Assembly: GCA_003707065.3 (NCBI GenBank)
Contig: PPXM03000005.1
Coordinates: 186,001 to 250,000 of the forward strand
DNA from: Trigonopsis variabilis
Lineage: Eukaryota; Ascomycota; Trigonopsidomycetes; Trigonopsidales; Trigonopsidaceae
DNA length: 64,000 bases
Direction of reading: 5' to 3'
Part shown: positions 8,217-17,923 of the stretch, piece by piece
Numbering within the stretch: the stretch's first letter is position 1
Layout: every line of letters begins with the position of its first letter
The notes under the pieces: generated by a model
Told to the model about the DNA's origin: nothing
Seen by the model: the letters and a program-made list of their open reading frames with translations, nothing else
The model's database searches: none
Made by a program: the position numbers and the translations under genes

Positions 8217-10880
8217 TTAAATTCCTTCGACAATCAACTCAGACACTTCGGCCTCTTCAGCACGAGCCGTCGCCTTCACCGCAACTCCACTTCTAGTACT
8301 ATACGCGAGACGCACCACTGCAGCAGCCCGAGTACCGCCAATGGTCTTTGCAAACAATTTGAACGTATGCGTAGGGCCAGTTGCAATTTCAGTGCCTTCG
8401 AGAGCCAACATAGACAGTCGCTGAGGAATATCTCGCACTGCTTCCTCTAAGGTAGCATCGGGCAAAGCAAGAGTCTGGCTTGTTTCATGGTCAAGTTGCT
8501 CCCATTGATTTGAGAACGAGCTTACAAAGACCGGCAGGAGGTAATCTCCGGCGCCAAGTTCTAGATCTTCGATCTGGTATTCATCGTCATAGCCTTCAGC
8601 TTCGGGAAGTCCAGTAGCAGGATCGATTTCCTTGCTAGTAAACCGGAGAGCATTAGCAAAGCCGGCAGCAGCGTAGCCTTCAGGTCGTTTGACAGCCACA
8701 TACACAGTTTCTGTCTCTCCAGGTCCAATGCGACTTGCAGATAGCACAAAGTCCTCTTCGAATTCTTCATTATCTGCATTCACAACAACACTGACGTCTT
8801 CTAAGACTGTATCGGTCAGCGTATTGGTAATCTCGTATTGTAGCACAGCATGGCTGGCGAAAATGTGCTTCGCGGCTCGAACTGCATACTCAGTCTCGGC
8901 TTCGGTAAGAGGAATAAGATGGCTACTCTTCAGTACAGCACCCAAAGCAGCCAGTTCGGGAACATCCTCAAGAACTGCAGCACTGGCGATCTGTTGCTCA
9001 GCCGGAACTTCTGGAGTTTCTTCTTCATCTGCGGGAGACTCGGTAGCAGTCATAGCTGTCTTGGTTCGAAGAAGTTCGGCATCAGCTTGGTCTTGAGAAA
9101 TCACGGGCACTTCGTTGACGTCAAACGGCTTAGCAAACGTTCCGGATTCCGTACTGGACACGTAGAGCACTAATTGGTGTTCGAGATTAGGAAGAGAGAA
9201 GAGGCGCTCAGGTGCAATCATCTCCTTGTACTCTGTAGACTTCTTGTCAATTAGGCCCAGCGCAAAGGTAGCGCGGTCTCGAACTTCATCGTCAGCGTCA
9301 TCCAAAGATCGTGTGAGGAGAGCACGGACTGATGTCAAGACGGCTGGGTCGTCAACCAAAGCGAACTTGGATAACGCAGTAACTGCAGCGGCACGGACAA
9401 GGGAGTTTTCAAGCACGAGCCGGTTGCAGATGTATCGGATGTATTTGGTGGGATGAGTAGATTTGGGACCCTGGGCGCCCAAAAAGTGCAAGACACGGAT
9501 GGCCAGACGAGCAAATTCACAATCCTCAATGAACTCACAAAGCTGATTAAGAGCATCATCTCGGCAATCAGGGACAAAGCGAACCAAGTCGAACAGAGCA
9601 TCAATGACTCCCCGTTTCAGTTCATAACCGCCATCCTCACGTAATGTTGTGGTCAGGAAGGACAGAGTAGCCGCCTGTTTATTGGGGAACTTCAAGCACA
9701 ACGACCGCACAGCGTCGACGACTGTAACTTTGAACTCATCGCCCATGTCGATCATGAATCCAGCCAACTGTTTAAGTAGTCGATCGACAGAAGATTCGGT
9801 GCCTGTCTTTAATAGAGTGGTGATAGCATAAGTAGCAACAGATCGGTTAGAATCGCCAATCAAAGCCTCGATATCCATGTTGCACGTGGCGACAGCTTGA
9901 GGCCTTGAGACAGCAAGACGATTAAGGATTCTCATAGCCGCAAATCGAGAAACGATCCTAGGAGAAGAAAGATACAATTGGAGGACTGAAACAGCAGCGG
10001 AAATCTGCGCGTCAGTAGCTTCCCTGAGAGAACAGATGGTCTTTGCGGCCTCTAAGGTCACCGAATCACTTTTATTTTTCAACCAGCTTTCCAACAGTGG
10101 GCTCAATGGAGCAATGAGTGATTTATCGTCCGTAATAACTTTTGAAACAATGCGCACCAAGAGCATAGTAGCCGCTGGCGACTTGATTGGCGACGAAGAC
10201 GACGCCAACTGTTGAGCCAACTTCACCAATGCCATTCTATCATGAGATCGGAGTTCATATAATAAGCCTAAAGCATGATACTGCGACATGTAACTAGGGG
10301 AAGAACCGAATCCACCGGACATGATTTGAGGATGTGTTTTCGCAGCCATGACAGCATCTTGAACTTCATTGGCCCATCGTCGGATTAGATCTTTGGCTAT
10401 AGGTAATAGCTGATACGAAGTGATCAATGCAGCCGATGACACAGATGCAGATCGGTCAACGATGGCTGTCTTAATCAATCGATCGATGGTCTGGAACGTT
10501 GTCTTATCAATCACACGCCATAGAGCCCGAATAGCATTGGGACGGTAGATCGCATCACTTGTAGCCGAGGTGTCTTTGATGATAGACTGAGTGACAATGA
10601 TTCCATCCTCAGAACTATGCGACAGCTCCTGGATCACCAAGTAAACCATTTGCCGAAGAGCCGGATCCTTATTTTGGAAAAGCTTGGTCAACGAAAAGAA
10701 CAATTGAGTGCATTCTTCGGGAGGAAAAGTCGACCCTGTCGACAATAAATAGACCAACTTGGCTAATAGTAACCGCGTTCGCCGAGGCAAAATCTTCGAC
10801 GCATTAAAGACTGACATGCAGTCTTGGAATACCGCCATCTTGTCGACCTTATCCAGGTCTTCACTCTTTTTATATGACAT
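8217..10880 (-). CDS. SEC21: Coatomer subunit gamma
   Basis: 887 aa, single exon. The ATG at 10880 gives MSYKKSEDLDKVDKMAVFQD, matching the family start; the frame extends 22 codons further without conservation. An alpha-solenoid of HEAT-like repeats fills the first ~550 residues (LFQNKDPALRQMVYLVIQEL, YRPNAIRALWRVID), followed by a linker and the gamma-COP appendage domain. It is a core subunit of COPI vesicle coats for Golgi-to-ER retrieval. The length is close to the family norm of ~870-935 aa. Confidence 0.96.
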   Translation of the reverse strand: MSYKKSEDLDKVDKMAVFQDCMSVFNASKILPRRTRLLLAKLVYLLSTGSTFPPEECTQLFFSLTKLFQNKDPALRQMVYLVIQELSHSSEDGIIVTQSIIKDTSATSDAIYRPNAIRALWRVIDKTTFQTIDRLIKTAIVDRSASVSSAALITSYQLLPIAKDLIRRWANEVQDAVMAAKTHPQIMSGGFGSSPSYMSQYHALGLLYELRSHDRMALVKLAQQLASSSSPIKSPAATMLLVRIVSKVITDDKSLIAPLSPLLESWLKNKSDSVTLEAAKTICSLREATDAQISAAVSVLQLYLSSPRIVSRFAAMRILNRLAVSRPQAVATCNMDIEALIGDSNRSVATYAITTLLKTGTESSVDRLLKQLAGFMIDMGDEFKVTVVDAVRSLCLKFPNKQAATLSFLTTTLREDGGYELKRGVIDALFDLVRFVPDCRDDALNQLCEFIEDCEFARLAIRVLHFLGAQGPKSTHPTKYIRYICNRLVLENSLVRAAAVTALSKFALVDDPAVLTSVRALLTRSLDDADDEVRDRATFALGLIDKKSTEYKEMIAPERLFSLPNLEHQLVLYVSSTESGTFAKPFDVNEVPVISQDQADAELLRTKTAMTATESPADEEETPEVPAEQQIASAAVLEDVPELAALGAVLKSSHLIPLTEAETEYAVRAAKHIFASHAVLQYEITNTLTDTVLEDVSVVVNADNEEFEEDFVLSASRIGPGETETVYVAVKRPEGYAAAGFANALRFTSKEIDPATGLPEAEGYDDEYQIEDLELGAGDYLLPVFVSSFSNQWEQLDHETSQTLALPDATLEEAVRDIPQRLSMLALEGTEIATGPTHTFKLFAKTIGGTRAAAVVRLAYSTRSGVAVKATARAEEAEVSELIVEGI

Positions 10881-11675
10881 GATGGATAAAGGAGTCGAGC
10901 AGGACTGAGGCAGAAAGGCACCCCTTGGCAACCAAGTATCAACCACCGTGGACGGGCGTGACGAAGCTGCGACACAGAAAGACGGATGATCTGGGATAGA
11001 GACAAGAGCAATCTGGCTACTTCTCCAGTATCAGACTACTGTATTGAGATTTCAGAGGTGGATGATGCGTTGAGACTCTGTAATGCAGAGGTACCCAGTT
11101 TGACACCCAAGCGCACAGCTATAAATGCCTAAACAAAGACTAGAGCTATTGTGTAGTGGCACTTGTTATCTTGTCCTACGTAGTCTTTGGCTTCTTGACG
11201 AATAGCTCTCGATAAAGTACACCTCTACGCATCACTATGGTGTCGATTTGTGAGATGGCCGTTTGCTATTCATACTCAGAGCACCTCTACAACAGAAATT
11301 ATAGGCCTTGCTACAAGCGATCTACTATAAATTATCTGAATGGCCAATATCATTTGAATGAGGGGTTCTCGTCAATGTAAGAGCTTGCTGCACCCCTGAT
11401 ACCTCATGTTCTCCAACAAGATCGATGCCTCCTGCATTACTCACTCAATTTCGTATATGACGTGTGCGTAATACATCTGAACAAAGAAAACGATCTCCAA
11501 CCTCTTAAATGGAGTCACCTGACGCGCTGGCATTTATCCTAGTATCGTGTCGAGACGGTTGCCACTGCTCCCGGAATCGCATCTCCACTCTATTATAGCC
11601 TCGTACCCTCCGCATCGCCTGCAAGTGCTCTCGCGATCGTCAAGGCTTTAGTTCCATAGTGTGCATAACCGAGCA
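10881..11675. other. Divergent intergenic region, SEC21 and PA-TM-RING gene
   Basis: About 0.8 kb with TATAAAT-like strings at about 11119 and 11325, and no coding frame of note. It presumably holds both promoters. Confidence 0.4.
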
Positions 11676-12740
11676 ATGGTGGAACAAGCCCAGTTGATCA
11701 TCATGATATTTGTGTTTGTCCTGTTCTTCTCGTGGGGCACGTTTTCTTCTGGCAATATGTCAGGGAGAGGGCTTCTGTCTCTTTCTTCTTCTATTTATAT
11801 CAGTGGGACCAACATTTCGTATCCGGCGCGTCCGGCAGCCTTTGGGCCCGCGCTGGCCCAAGATGGCGGGCAATTTAGTGGGGATTTGAGAGTCATCGAT
11901 GGTTTGGGATGTCCTGGCGATGGTATAGGGGCGATAGATCAAGAGATAGCTTTAGTCCATCGAGGAAATTGCTCGTTTTATGATAAAGTTCTGCACTTAC
12001 AGTCTCGCGGTGCTTCGGCAGTGATTGTCGGAGATTATGCCGAAGGAACCAATTTAGTGACGATGTTCACAAGAGACGATAGCTCCAAGATCCATATTCC
12101 TTCTTTTTTTGTCTCGTATGACAGTTTTGAGGACTTACGACAAGTTGATTCCGTCTTTATCACTCCAGGCCCCTCTACGTCAATCCTATTAGACTCTATC
12201 TTGTTCCTCTTTGTTTCTCCCCTCTTGTCGCTCAGTGTTGTATACGTTATCCTTGCGATTCATAAGATCTTTCGAGCTCGAAGTGAACGGACGTCGAGAC
12301 AGGCAGTTGCCGCGCTGCCGACGCGGACTTGGGAGCCTGATGACTGTTCTTCTGCCGTCAACGTCGCGTTGGATACGCCAATAATAAAGGCGGGCGATAA
12401 CGAATCGTCTGAATCATCTCCTGTCGAAAACCAGATCTTGACGTCGACCTCAGTGGCTTCTGAGGGGTCTAAAGACCAAGACGAAGAGCAGTCACCTTCG
12501 CCTGCTGTCACCCAGCCTCATCATCATTGGGTGTCTGCAAACCAATGTATCATTTGTCTTGAAGAGTATATCCCTGGAGTGAGCAAAGTAGTGCGCCTTC
12601 CATGTGGACATGAATTTCACCCTGAATGTGTGACGCCATGGCTAACAAAGAGAAAGCGGACATGCCCAATCTGCAAGAAAGATATTTTTGCTAATGAAAA
12701 TACCCCTTTATTATCTAATGACGCCTCTGACTCGGTATGA
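11676..12740 (+). CDS. PA-TM-RING family membrane ubiquitin ligase
   Basis: 354 aa from ATG 11676. A signal peptide (residues ~8-25, LIIMIFVFVLFFSWG) is followed by a protease-associated luminal domain (about 60-170; ALVHRGNCSFYDKV and GASAVIVGD are diagnostic). One transmembrane helix lies near residues 170-200 (ILLDSILFLFV...VYVILAI), then an acidic Ser/Glu-rich linker and a C-terminal RING-H2 finger, CIIC-x14-C-x-H-x2-H-x2-C-x10-CPIC. The order PA, TM, RING is that of RNF13/GRAIL-type E3 ligases of the endosome, vacuole or Golgi. Single exon. Confidence 0.9.
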   Translation: MVEQAQLIIMIFVFVLFFSWGTFSSGNMSGRGLLSLSSSIYISGTNISYPARPAAFGPALAQDGGQFSGDLRVIDGLGCPGDGIGAIDQEIALVHRGNCSFYDKVLHLQSRGASAVIVGDYAEGTNLVTMFTRDDSSKIHIPSFFVSYDSFEDLRQVDSVFITPGPSTSILLDSILFLFVSPLLSLSVVYVILAIHKIFRARSERTSRQAVAALPTRTWEPDDCSSAVNVALDTPIIKAGDNESSESSPVENQILTSTSVASEGSKDQDEEQSPSPAVTQPHHHWVSANQCIICLEEYIPGVSKVVRLPCGHEFHPECVTPWLTKRKRTCPICKKDIFANENTPLLSNDASDSV

Positions 12741-13310
12741 TGCTTTTAATTGTCTTGCTCCGGCTCTTTTGCCCTCGATTGATGATTGACTCTGGTTGCT
12801 TTCATTTTCTTTGTGATAATGTATTTGTGGCTCTCGGCTTTCGGCGCTATTGGTTTGTACATGGTCTATGTGATTGGGTTGGTTCTTGGTCGTAGCTTGC
12901 ATAGTCAACTTGCTGTTATGTGCTTCTCTGTCCGCAGTAATGAGACATCTTTTCTTTCCAACACTTTTACTTGTCTATTCTCTTGCATTTTTTGAGATCA
13001 TCTGGACGCAACTAGATTTGAGAGACCATGTTCAGAGTCGGTAGTCTGCCACCCTATTCATAAACGGATGGGGCGTAATGGTCTTGGATAATGTAGTGCC
13101 TTTGAAATTCTTTACAAAACACAAGACAATGGCGCATACTAGACAATAGCTCATAAGAAGCAGCTGTAGCCAAGAGACTCTTAGGCCAGCTTTGTTGGTA
13201 GGACAGTACGGTTTGTCGTAACCGTTTCTAGCACGGCATTTGAGAGTGGCCGCAGCGTCAGCCAAGAAGTAACCTTTAGCATATTGCTTTCCTCCCTTGA
13301 CATTCTCACC
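12741..13310. other. Intergenic region before the AP-1 bZIP gene
   Basis: 570 bp, T-rich just after the RING gene. Open frames here begin only with TTG and encode no recognisable protein. The bZIP start sits in a good context (CACCATGG). Confidence 0.4.
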
Positions 13311-14340
13311 ATGGGAGATAATGGGACCTCGATAAAGTATTTTGCACCTCCTCTGAATTCAGATGAGTGTTTCGAAGCTCTTTACAATTCTGGCGAGAAA
13401 CCTGGGGAGGCGACCGGCAATGGACAGATGTATGGCCAAATGGGAGATCTAAAGGCAGATGGCACGAATCAATTGGGATTAAACTTGTATGATTCCATTT
13501 ATGCTCAGAATCTGGCTCAAGATATGCTTGACTGCAAGGTTGAGCCTCAGGAATGGATGCCAGAGGTGGTGAAAAGTAGGGACTTGGAGATGGAAAAATG
13601 AAGATCTAACATGAAGATAACGAGCTTCTGAGTTTTGAAGATGACGCAATGAATGACGCGATTGACGGTAATAAGAACGACATGACCGAACATGAGATTA
13701 TTGCGGTAGGGCGGAGATGTGAGAACATCATCAGCTAATACAATAGAAACGCAAAGCTCAAAATCGGGCGGCGCAGAAGGCATTTCGTCAGCGACGTGAA
13801 AAGCGGTTCAAGGAACTGGAAGAACAGCTGAAAAGATTTGAATCTCAAAACTCGAATTTGGAGCTGACCAATCACAATTTACAACAAGAATTGGCCAATA
13901 TCAAGGCTGAGTATTACAAGCTGCAGGTTGAAAACCACGAGCTAGGTCAAGTCCTTCGAGAGAGCGATCAATCGCGGTCATCCTCGTCTCCTTGTCTATC
14001 AGCGGCCCATTCAAACGGATTGACTCCTCTTGCTACTGTCCTGACCACGGACTACTCCCACTTTTTTCAAAAATTAACCGACCCAAGTACCCATCAATCC
14101 AGTGGCGGCAGTTCTAAAGCTAGCGAACCTGTTGAGCTGCTAGATGCTCATCAAGTGTGGAATTATATTCAAGAGCACCCTATGGCTGAATTTATAGATC
14201 TCGATAAAGTCTTGAGTGAACTGTCTACGAGAGTCATGTGTGGAGGCAACGGCCCGCGGTTTGCAAAGACTGATATCATCGAGGTCGTCAATGGTGTGGC
14301 CAGTGAAATTCAAGAACAGGCAGATAGTATAGATATCTAG
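13311..14340 (+). CDS. AP-1-like bZIP transcription factor (Yap1/Pap1 family)
   Basis: Exons 13311-13575, 13617-13705 and 13747-14340 give 315 aa; both introns are 41 nt with GTAGGG donors. The basic region KRKAQNRAAQKAFRQRREKR starts at residue 119 and carries the fungal AP-1 signature NxxAQxxFR, followed by a leucine zipper. The C-terminus has the conserved block HQVWNYIQEHP...DLDKVLSELSTRVMCGGNGP, equivalent to the C-terminal cysteine-rich domain of Yap1, but only one Cys is left there. Three Cys are elsewhere (two before the bZIP). Family members bind TTA(C/G)TAA-type sites in oxidative or drug stress. With few redox cysteines it may respond differently from Yap1. TATCCTG-type short repeats follow the stop at 14341-14366. 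Confidence 0.88.
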
Positions 14341-14499
14341 GTATCCTGCTATCCTGATATCCTGAGATTTTTGCTGGGAGTCTGCGGGATTGACTCTACG
14401 TTCGTCTCAGATTGATAAGGAACGCTTTTCTAGATACAAACAATAATGACAGACGCCTCAGAAAGCGATATTAAAGACACGGCGGCAACAAACAACTTT

Positions 14500-16269
14500 T
14501 CAACATTTCACGGTAGTAGGTCTGGGCAGAAAGAACCAAAAGACAAGCATACTGCTAAGAAGTGCAATAACCATGGGATGTAAGCAATAGGTCCCAATAT
14601 ATTGAGTCAACATTCCAATGACAAAAGGCATCAAGGCGCCTCCAATAGCTCCACAGGCAGTCATAATTGTGAATGAGACAACTTGCAACTCGGGCGGAAT
14701 GAGATGGCAGGCCATTACAAAGTTGGCTGGGTAGCAAGGTCCCATGCAGAGGCCCACCAAAGAGACCAAGACGGCTTCGGCAATGGGGCTTGGAACAAGC
14801 CAGACTGCGATATCCAGGACGAGACTGAGCGCAGTGAGCAGATAGACAAGCTTCTTGTATCCAACCCGTGGGAGTAAGGGAGCCAGAATAAAGCGGCCCA
14901 CGGTAAGACCAGCCCAAAAACCTGAAGCAATGTAACCTGCTTTATATGCAGGATAATCTCGATAGTCGGCGATAAATGTATCTATCCAACCTCCTAGTGA
15001 GACTTCTGTGCCCTGGTAGAAAAGAAGAAAGAATGAAGTGATCCACGTCGTCGGGTTCTTGAGACTATCGGTGTAGCTAGGCTTTCGAGCAATGTTAATC
15101 GGAGCACCTTGCATTGGCGCCGTAACTGCAGAAGCAGTCTTGGTGATCATGGCCTGTTCAGGGTCTGGTTCTAACCTATGGAGTGTTTCTAATTGGTCTT
15201 CTTCTATTAGGTCATCATCGAAGGCATCATCGCCTAAGGAAGGTTGCTCAGTACTACTGTCTCGGAGAAAAGAGCGTCTTCTTGATGATTGAGAGGATGT
15301 GATATGGGAAAGGTGGATATTATGATTAGCAGAAGAGACAACGTGAGACTGGGATGGGGCAAGATCGTTGGCTGTCCTGAATTCGGACGACAACTTGCTT
15401 GCATCCGAGTCACTTTCTTCGGGGATGGTTTCCGGTAGTGAGATTTGAGAAGGGTTGAGCATTCTTTGTTTCCGTTGTGCGGAAGAGGCTGGTTTCATAT
15501 GGGAGAGTTGATAGATGATTGATTTTGAGGTTTGGGAAAAGAAAAGGTAGAGGCAGAGGCAAGTGACAAACATCAGACACAAGAGGACGACGAAGTAACG
15601 GGACCAGAGCAATCCATGAGAGACCATGCTAGTAGTGATTATGGGGCCGATTGTCGCACCCATGCCATAGCAGCCATGCATGATTCCAAGGTAAGTGTTT
15701 CCTCCGTCGAGGGCGGAAGCGAAGATGTTCAATTGAGTTAACGACGCAGCGAGGCCAAGTCCTCCAAAGAAATAGGCAATGACCAACAGCGCAAAAGGAG
15801 GAGTTCCCGAGATGATCGCATACATGACGACAATGGCCAGGGTTCCAACCCCAATCATATTCCGTCGGCCCAAGGCGGCATAGACCTTATGAGATAACAA
15901 GGCGATCAAGATGAACCCACAGCAATTGCCGAGCCAGACCAAGGATACAGTACCATAGCCTTTATTATAGTACCGTTCCAGGTAAGGCAAGAGAGGGCCA
16001 GTGCCGGCATCGTTAAGACCAAGGACCAGTGCACAGGCACAGACAGCGGCAAACCTGAGGATATTGCGTGTATTGCCATGCAAGGTATGTTCTTTATCGA
16101 CGACCGGCGCTAGGTCTTGAGAATCAAGGACGCCAGTAGGCGGATCCTTATCATCCTGGCTAAGTCGAGGGATATAGTCCAAGATTGTAACAGAATTGGT
16201 CTTTGAAGTTAGAGCGAGTTTGGGTAGAGGAGACTGGTGTGGGGTAAGCGTCTCGTCTGGATGTGTCAT
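14500..16269 (-). CDS. Major facilitator superfamily transporter (FucP/Bsc6-like)
   Basis: 589 aa, single exon, ATG at 16269. A ~75-residue hydrophilic N-terminus precedes six membrane helices (ILRFAAVCACALVLGLNDAG, LVWLGNCCGFILIALLSHKV and others), a long Ser-rich cytoplasmic loop of ~130 residues, then six more helices ending near the C-terminus. The LGLNDAGTGPLLPYLERYY motif in helix 1 is typical of the fucose-permease-like fungal MFS group. The substrate cannot be inferred. Confidence 0.88.
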   Translation of the reverse strand: MTHPDETLTPHQSPLPKLALTSKTNSVTILDYIPRLSQDDKDPPTGVLDSQDLAPVVDKEHTLHGNTRNILRFAAVCACALVLGLNDAGTGPLLPYLERYYNKGYGTVSLVWLGNCCGFILIALLSHKVYAALGRRNMIGVGTLAIVVMYAIISGTPPFALLVIAYFFGGLGLAASLTQLNIFASALDGGNTYLGIMHGCYGMGATIGPIITTSMVSHGLLWSRYFVVLLCLMFVTCLCLYLFFSQTSKSIIYQLSHMKPASSAQRKQRMLNPSQISLPETIPEESDSDASKLSSEFRTANDLAPSQSHVVSSANHNIHLSHITSSQSSRRRSFLRDSSTEQPSLGDDAFDDDLIEEDQLETLHRLEPDPEQAMITKTASAVTAPMQGAPINIARKPSYTDSLKNPTTWITSFFLLFYQGTEVSLGGWIDTFIADYRDYPAYKAGYIASGFWAGLTVGRFILAPLLPRVGYKKLVYLLTALSLVLDIAVWLVPSPIAEAVLVSLVGLCMGPCYPANFVMACHLIPPELQVVSFTIMTACGAIGGALMPFVIGMLTQYIGTYCLHPMVIALLSSMLVFWFFLPRPTTVKC

Positions 16270-16698
16270 TTTGCGTACGAGATGCGAACGAGTGTGAATG
16301 GATGTCTTTTCTGGTCCTTTTAACCTCGGTCCTAGTCTCTTTCTCCTTCGCCGTCACACGTACTTGTCTTTCCTATTTGGGAAACCTTTCTTCAGCTCCT
16401 GCATGGCGACGTTCGAGGCTGTGAAAAATCGTGCCTTGAGCCCATTTGTAATACGAAATACATAGTTCTACGACTTGATTTAGTCAGCGATGCCTAGAAT
16501 GTAAGCGGGGTCCAGCGATAGTCTCGTAAGCACGAGTAATCAAAGACCGTCCCGTTTGGTTGCTGGGAGCTCCCTACTAGCTCTAGTAAGGAAGCCTTAC
16601 TAACTGGTTGCGCTACTCCATTGACCTTACTAGCAATTTAGCAAAGCTCTACAGGGGCGTCTAGATAACAACTGGAGCACTTTTCACTATAGTACAAG
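16270..16698. other. Intergenic region, MFS promoter and RPL30 3' side
   Basis: 429 bp. The distinctive part is 16575-16633, with nested inverted copies: ACTAG/CTAGT around 16575-16586, TAGTAAGG (16584-16591) against CCTTACTA (16595-16602), and a further CCTTACTAG at 16625-16633. It could act in RPL30 3' end formation or MFS control; neither is shown. Confidence 0.5.
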
Positions 16699-17065
16699 TT
16701 ACTGTTCAGTGACAGTTTCGAGAATATCGGAATCACCAGGGTCAAGGACGGCAAGGGTACCGATACGGAAGAGTTTACCGCAGGCAGTTCCGAGCTCGTT
16801 GTTGCCGCCAGCAAAGTGGTGGACTTCGGTCTTGGAAAGCATGGCGTAGTACTCCAACTCAGACTTGCGCAACTTGGGGGTGTTGCCAGCAATGATAACA
16901 AGCTTGGCCTTTCCGGATCGGAGGGCCTTGACGGTGGACTTGTAACCGATGGTGTATTTACCCGATTTGAAAACAAGGGCGAGCTTGGAAGCAATAGTCT
17001 CTTGGTTCTTCTTAGATTTAGGTGCCTAATGAATCAGCCCAGACCGGTTTGAATTAACTCACCAT
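16699..17065 (-). CDS. RPL30: 60S ribosomal protein L30 (eL30)
   Basis: Exon 1 is just the ATG (17063-17065); a 37-nt intron (17026-17062, GTGAGT...TTAG) separates it from exon 2 (16699-17025). The product, 109 aa, begins [20 protein letters not shown] and includes [39 protein letters not shown] and the [11 protein letters not shown] loop, all diagnostic for eL30. It belongs to the kink-turn-binding L7Ae fold of the large subunit. In budding yeast L30 represses splicing of its own transcript through a kink-turn at the first splice site; the intron position here is the same, but I could not confirm a kink-turn. Confidence 0.95.
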
Positions 17066-17137
17066 CGCTGCGATTATGAACGCTCCGGTTAGTAGATGGA
17101 AGAGCAGCGACGTCCAAGGTAGTGCGTCGGTGCACGC

Positions 17138-17145
17138 CAGTCACA
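17138..17145 (-). promoter_or_regulatory. HomolD-like box of RPL30
   Basis: CAGTCACA on the plus strand, i.e. the inverted HomolD form TGTGACTG on the gene strand, 73 bp upstream of the ATG. In fission yeast this octamer works as a TATA substitute in ribosomal protein promoters and either orientation is used. An 8-mer match can be chance, but the position fits. No copy was seen upstream of RPS2. Confidence 0.45.
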
Positions 17146-17812
17146 GGTCACATGTTGCACGCCCTAGCCTGAACGCTCCTCCATGTCATTGCCTAATTGG
17201 TAAATAACGTAGCGTGTATCGGGTCTTGTCGTCGACGCAAGCAACAACTAGTGAGAAGGCAACGACCGACAGTGAGGCAGTCCTATAGCCCTGCTTTTGA
17301 TCGCTATGATCAGTTCGTAAAGAGAGAATCACTAGAACAATACACAGGTTACGTACCCCTGATATGTCGTTAAGTAAGCAGCTGAAAGACGTTATAAGAG
17401 AACGGTCAACGTTTCTTTTAATTGAACTAAAGTCAGCCATTACTACATACACAAATGCAAATATAAAATGCTCACGATTGGCTTCAGACAGTCCCATCAT
17501 GGTGATCGACAATTCTCGCCTCATATAACTGATGACGCACATCTCATCCAAACCCCCTAGACAGCCAAGATTTAATTTCAACAAGAACTGTGGTGCACTC
17601 TAGCATCTATGTTTGATGGAAGAACCCATTCACGCCCAAGTCAAACAAAAGCCTAATAGCCCAAGTCCAACTCTAGCATGTTTCAGAAGGTCCACACCCA
17701 TACCCAGACAAAGAGCCTTTGAGCTTAGAATAAACACCAATGAACTTATTTCCGTAGTGTCACTGAACCACTGTTCTTAAGTCAGGCTTTTTTACACCCC
17801 TCATCGTCTGCG

Positions 17813-17848
17813 CCTTGTCCTGGTAAGGCTCCTTGTCCTGGTAAGGCT
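17813..17848. repeat. 18-bp tandem duplication (2 copies)
   Basis: CCTTGTCCTGGTAAGGCT occurs twice head-to-tail without change, about 75 bp upstream of the NIPSNAP start codon. Each copy is itself partly palindromic (CCTT...AAGG). Confidence 0.9.
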
Positions 17849-17923
17849 TTGCCGCGTCTGCTCCTCTCTACTGGCGCTACCGTTTCCCCACACTCATCTC
17901 CCAGCCTCGATCTGCTCTCTTCC

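Larger units (their letters stand above)
17066..17923. other. Divergent RPL30/NIPSNAP intergenic region
   Basis: 858 bp. It holds a HomolD-like box (17138-17145), an 18-bp tandem duplication (17813-17848) and T/C-rich leader sequence before the NIPSNAP start. A 132-codon minus-strand frame at 17186-17584 starts with TTG and resembles no family. Confidence 0.5.

Noticed and set aside
13032-13265. Small membrane-like frame on the minus strand before the bZIP gene
   Set aside because: It starts with TTG and its composition fits chance reading of T-rich DNA.
17186-17584. 132-codon minus-strand frame between RPL30 and NIPSNAP
   Set aside because: It starts with TTG, has no recognisable domain and lies across the RPL30 promoter.
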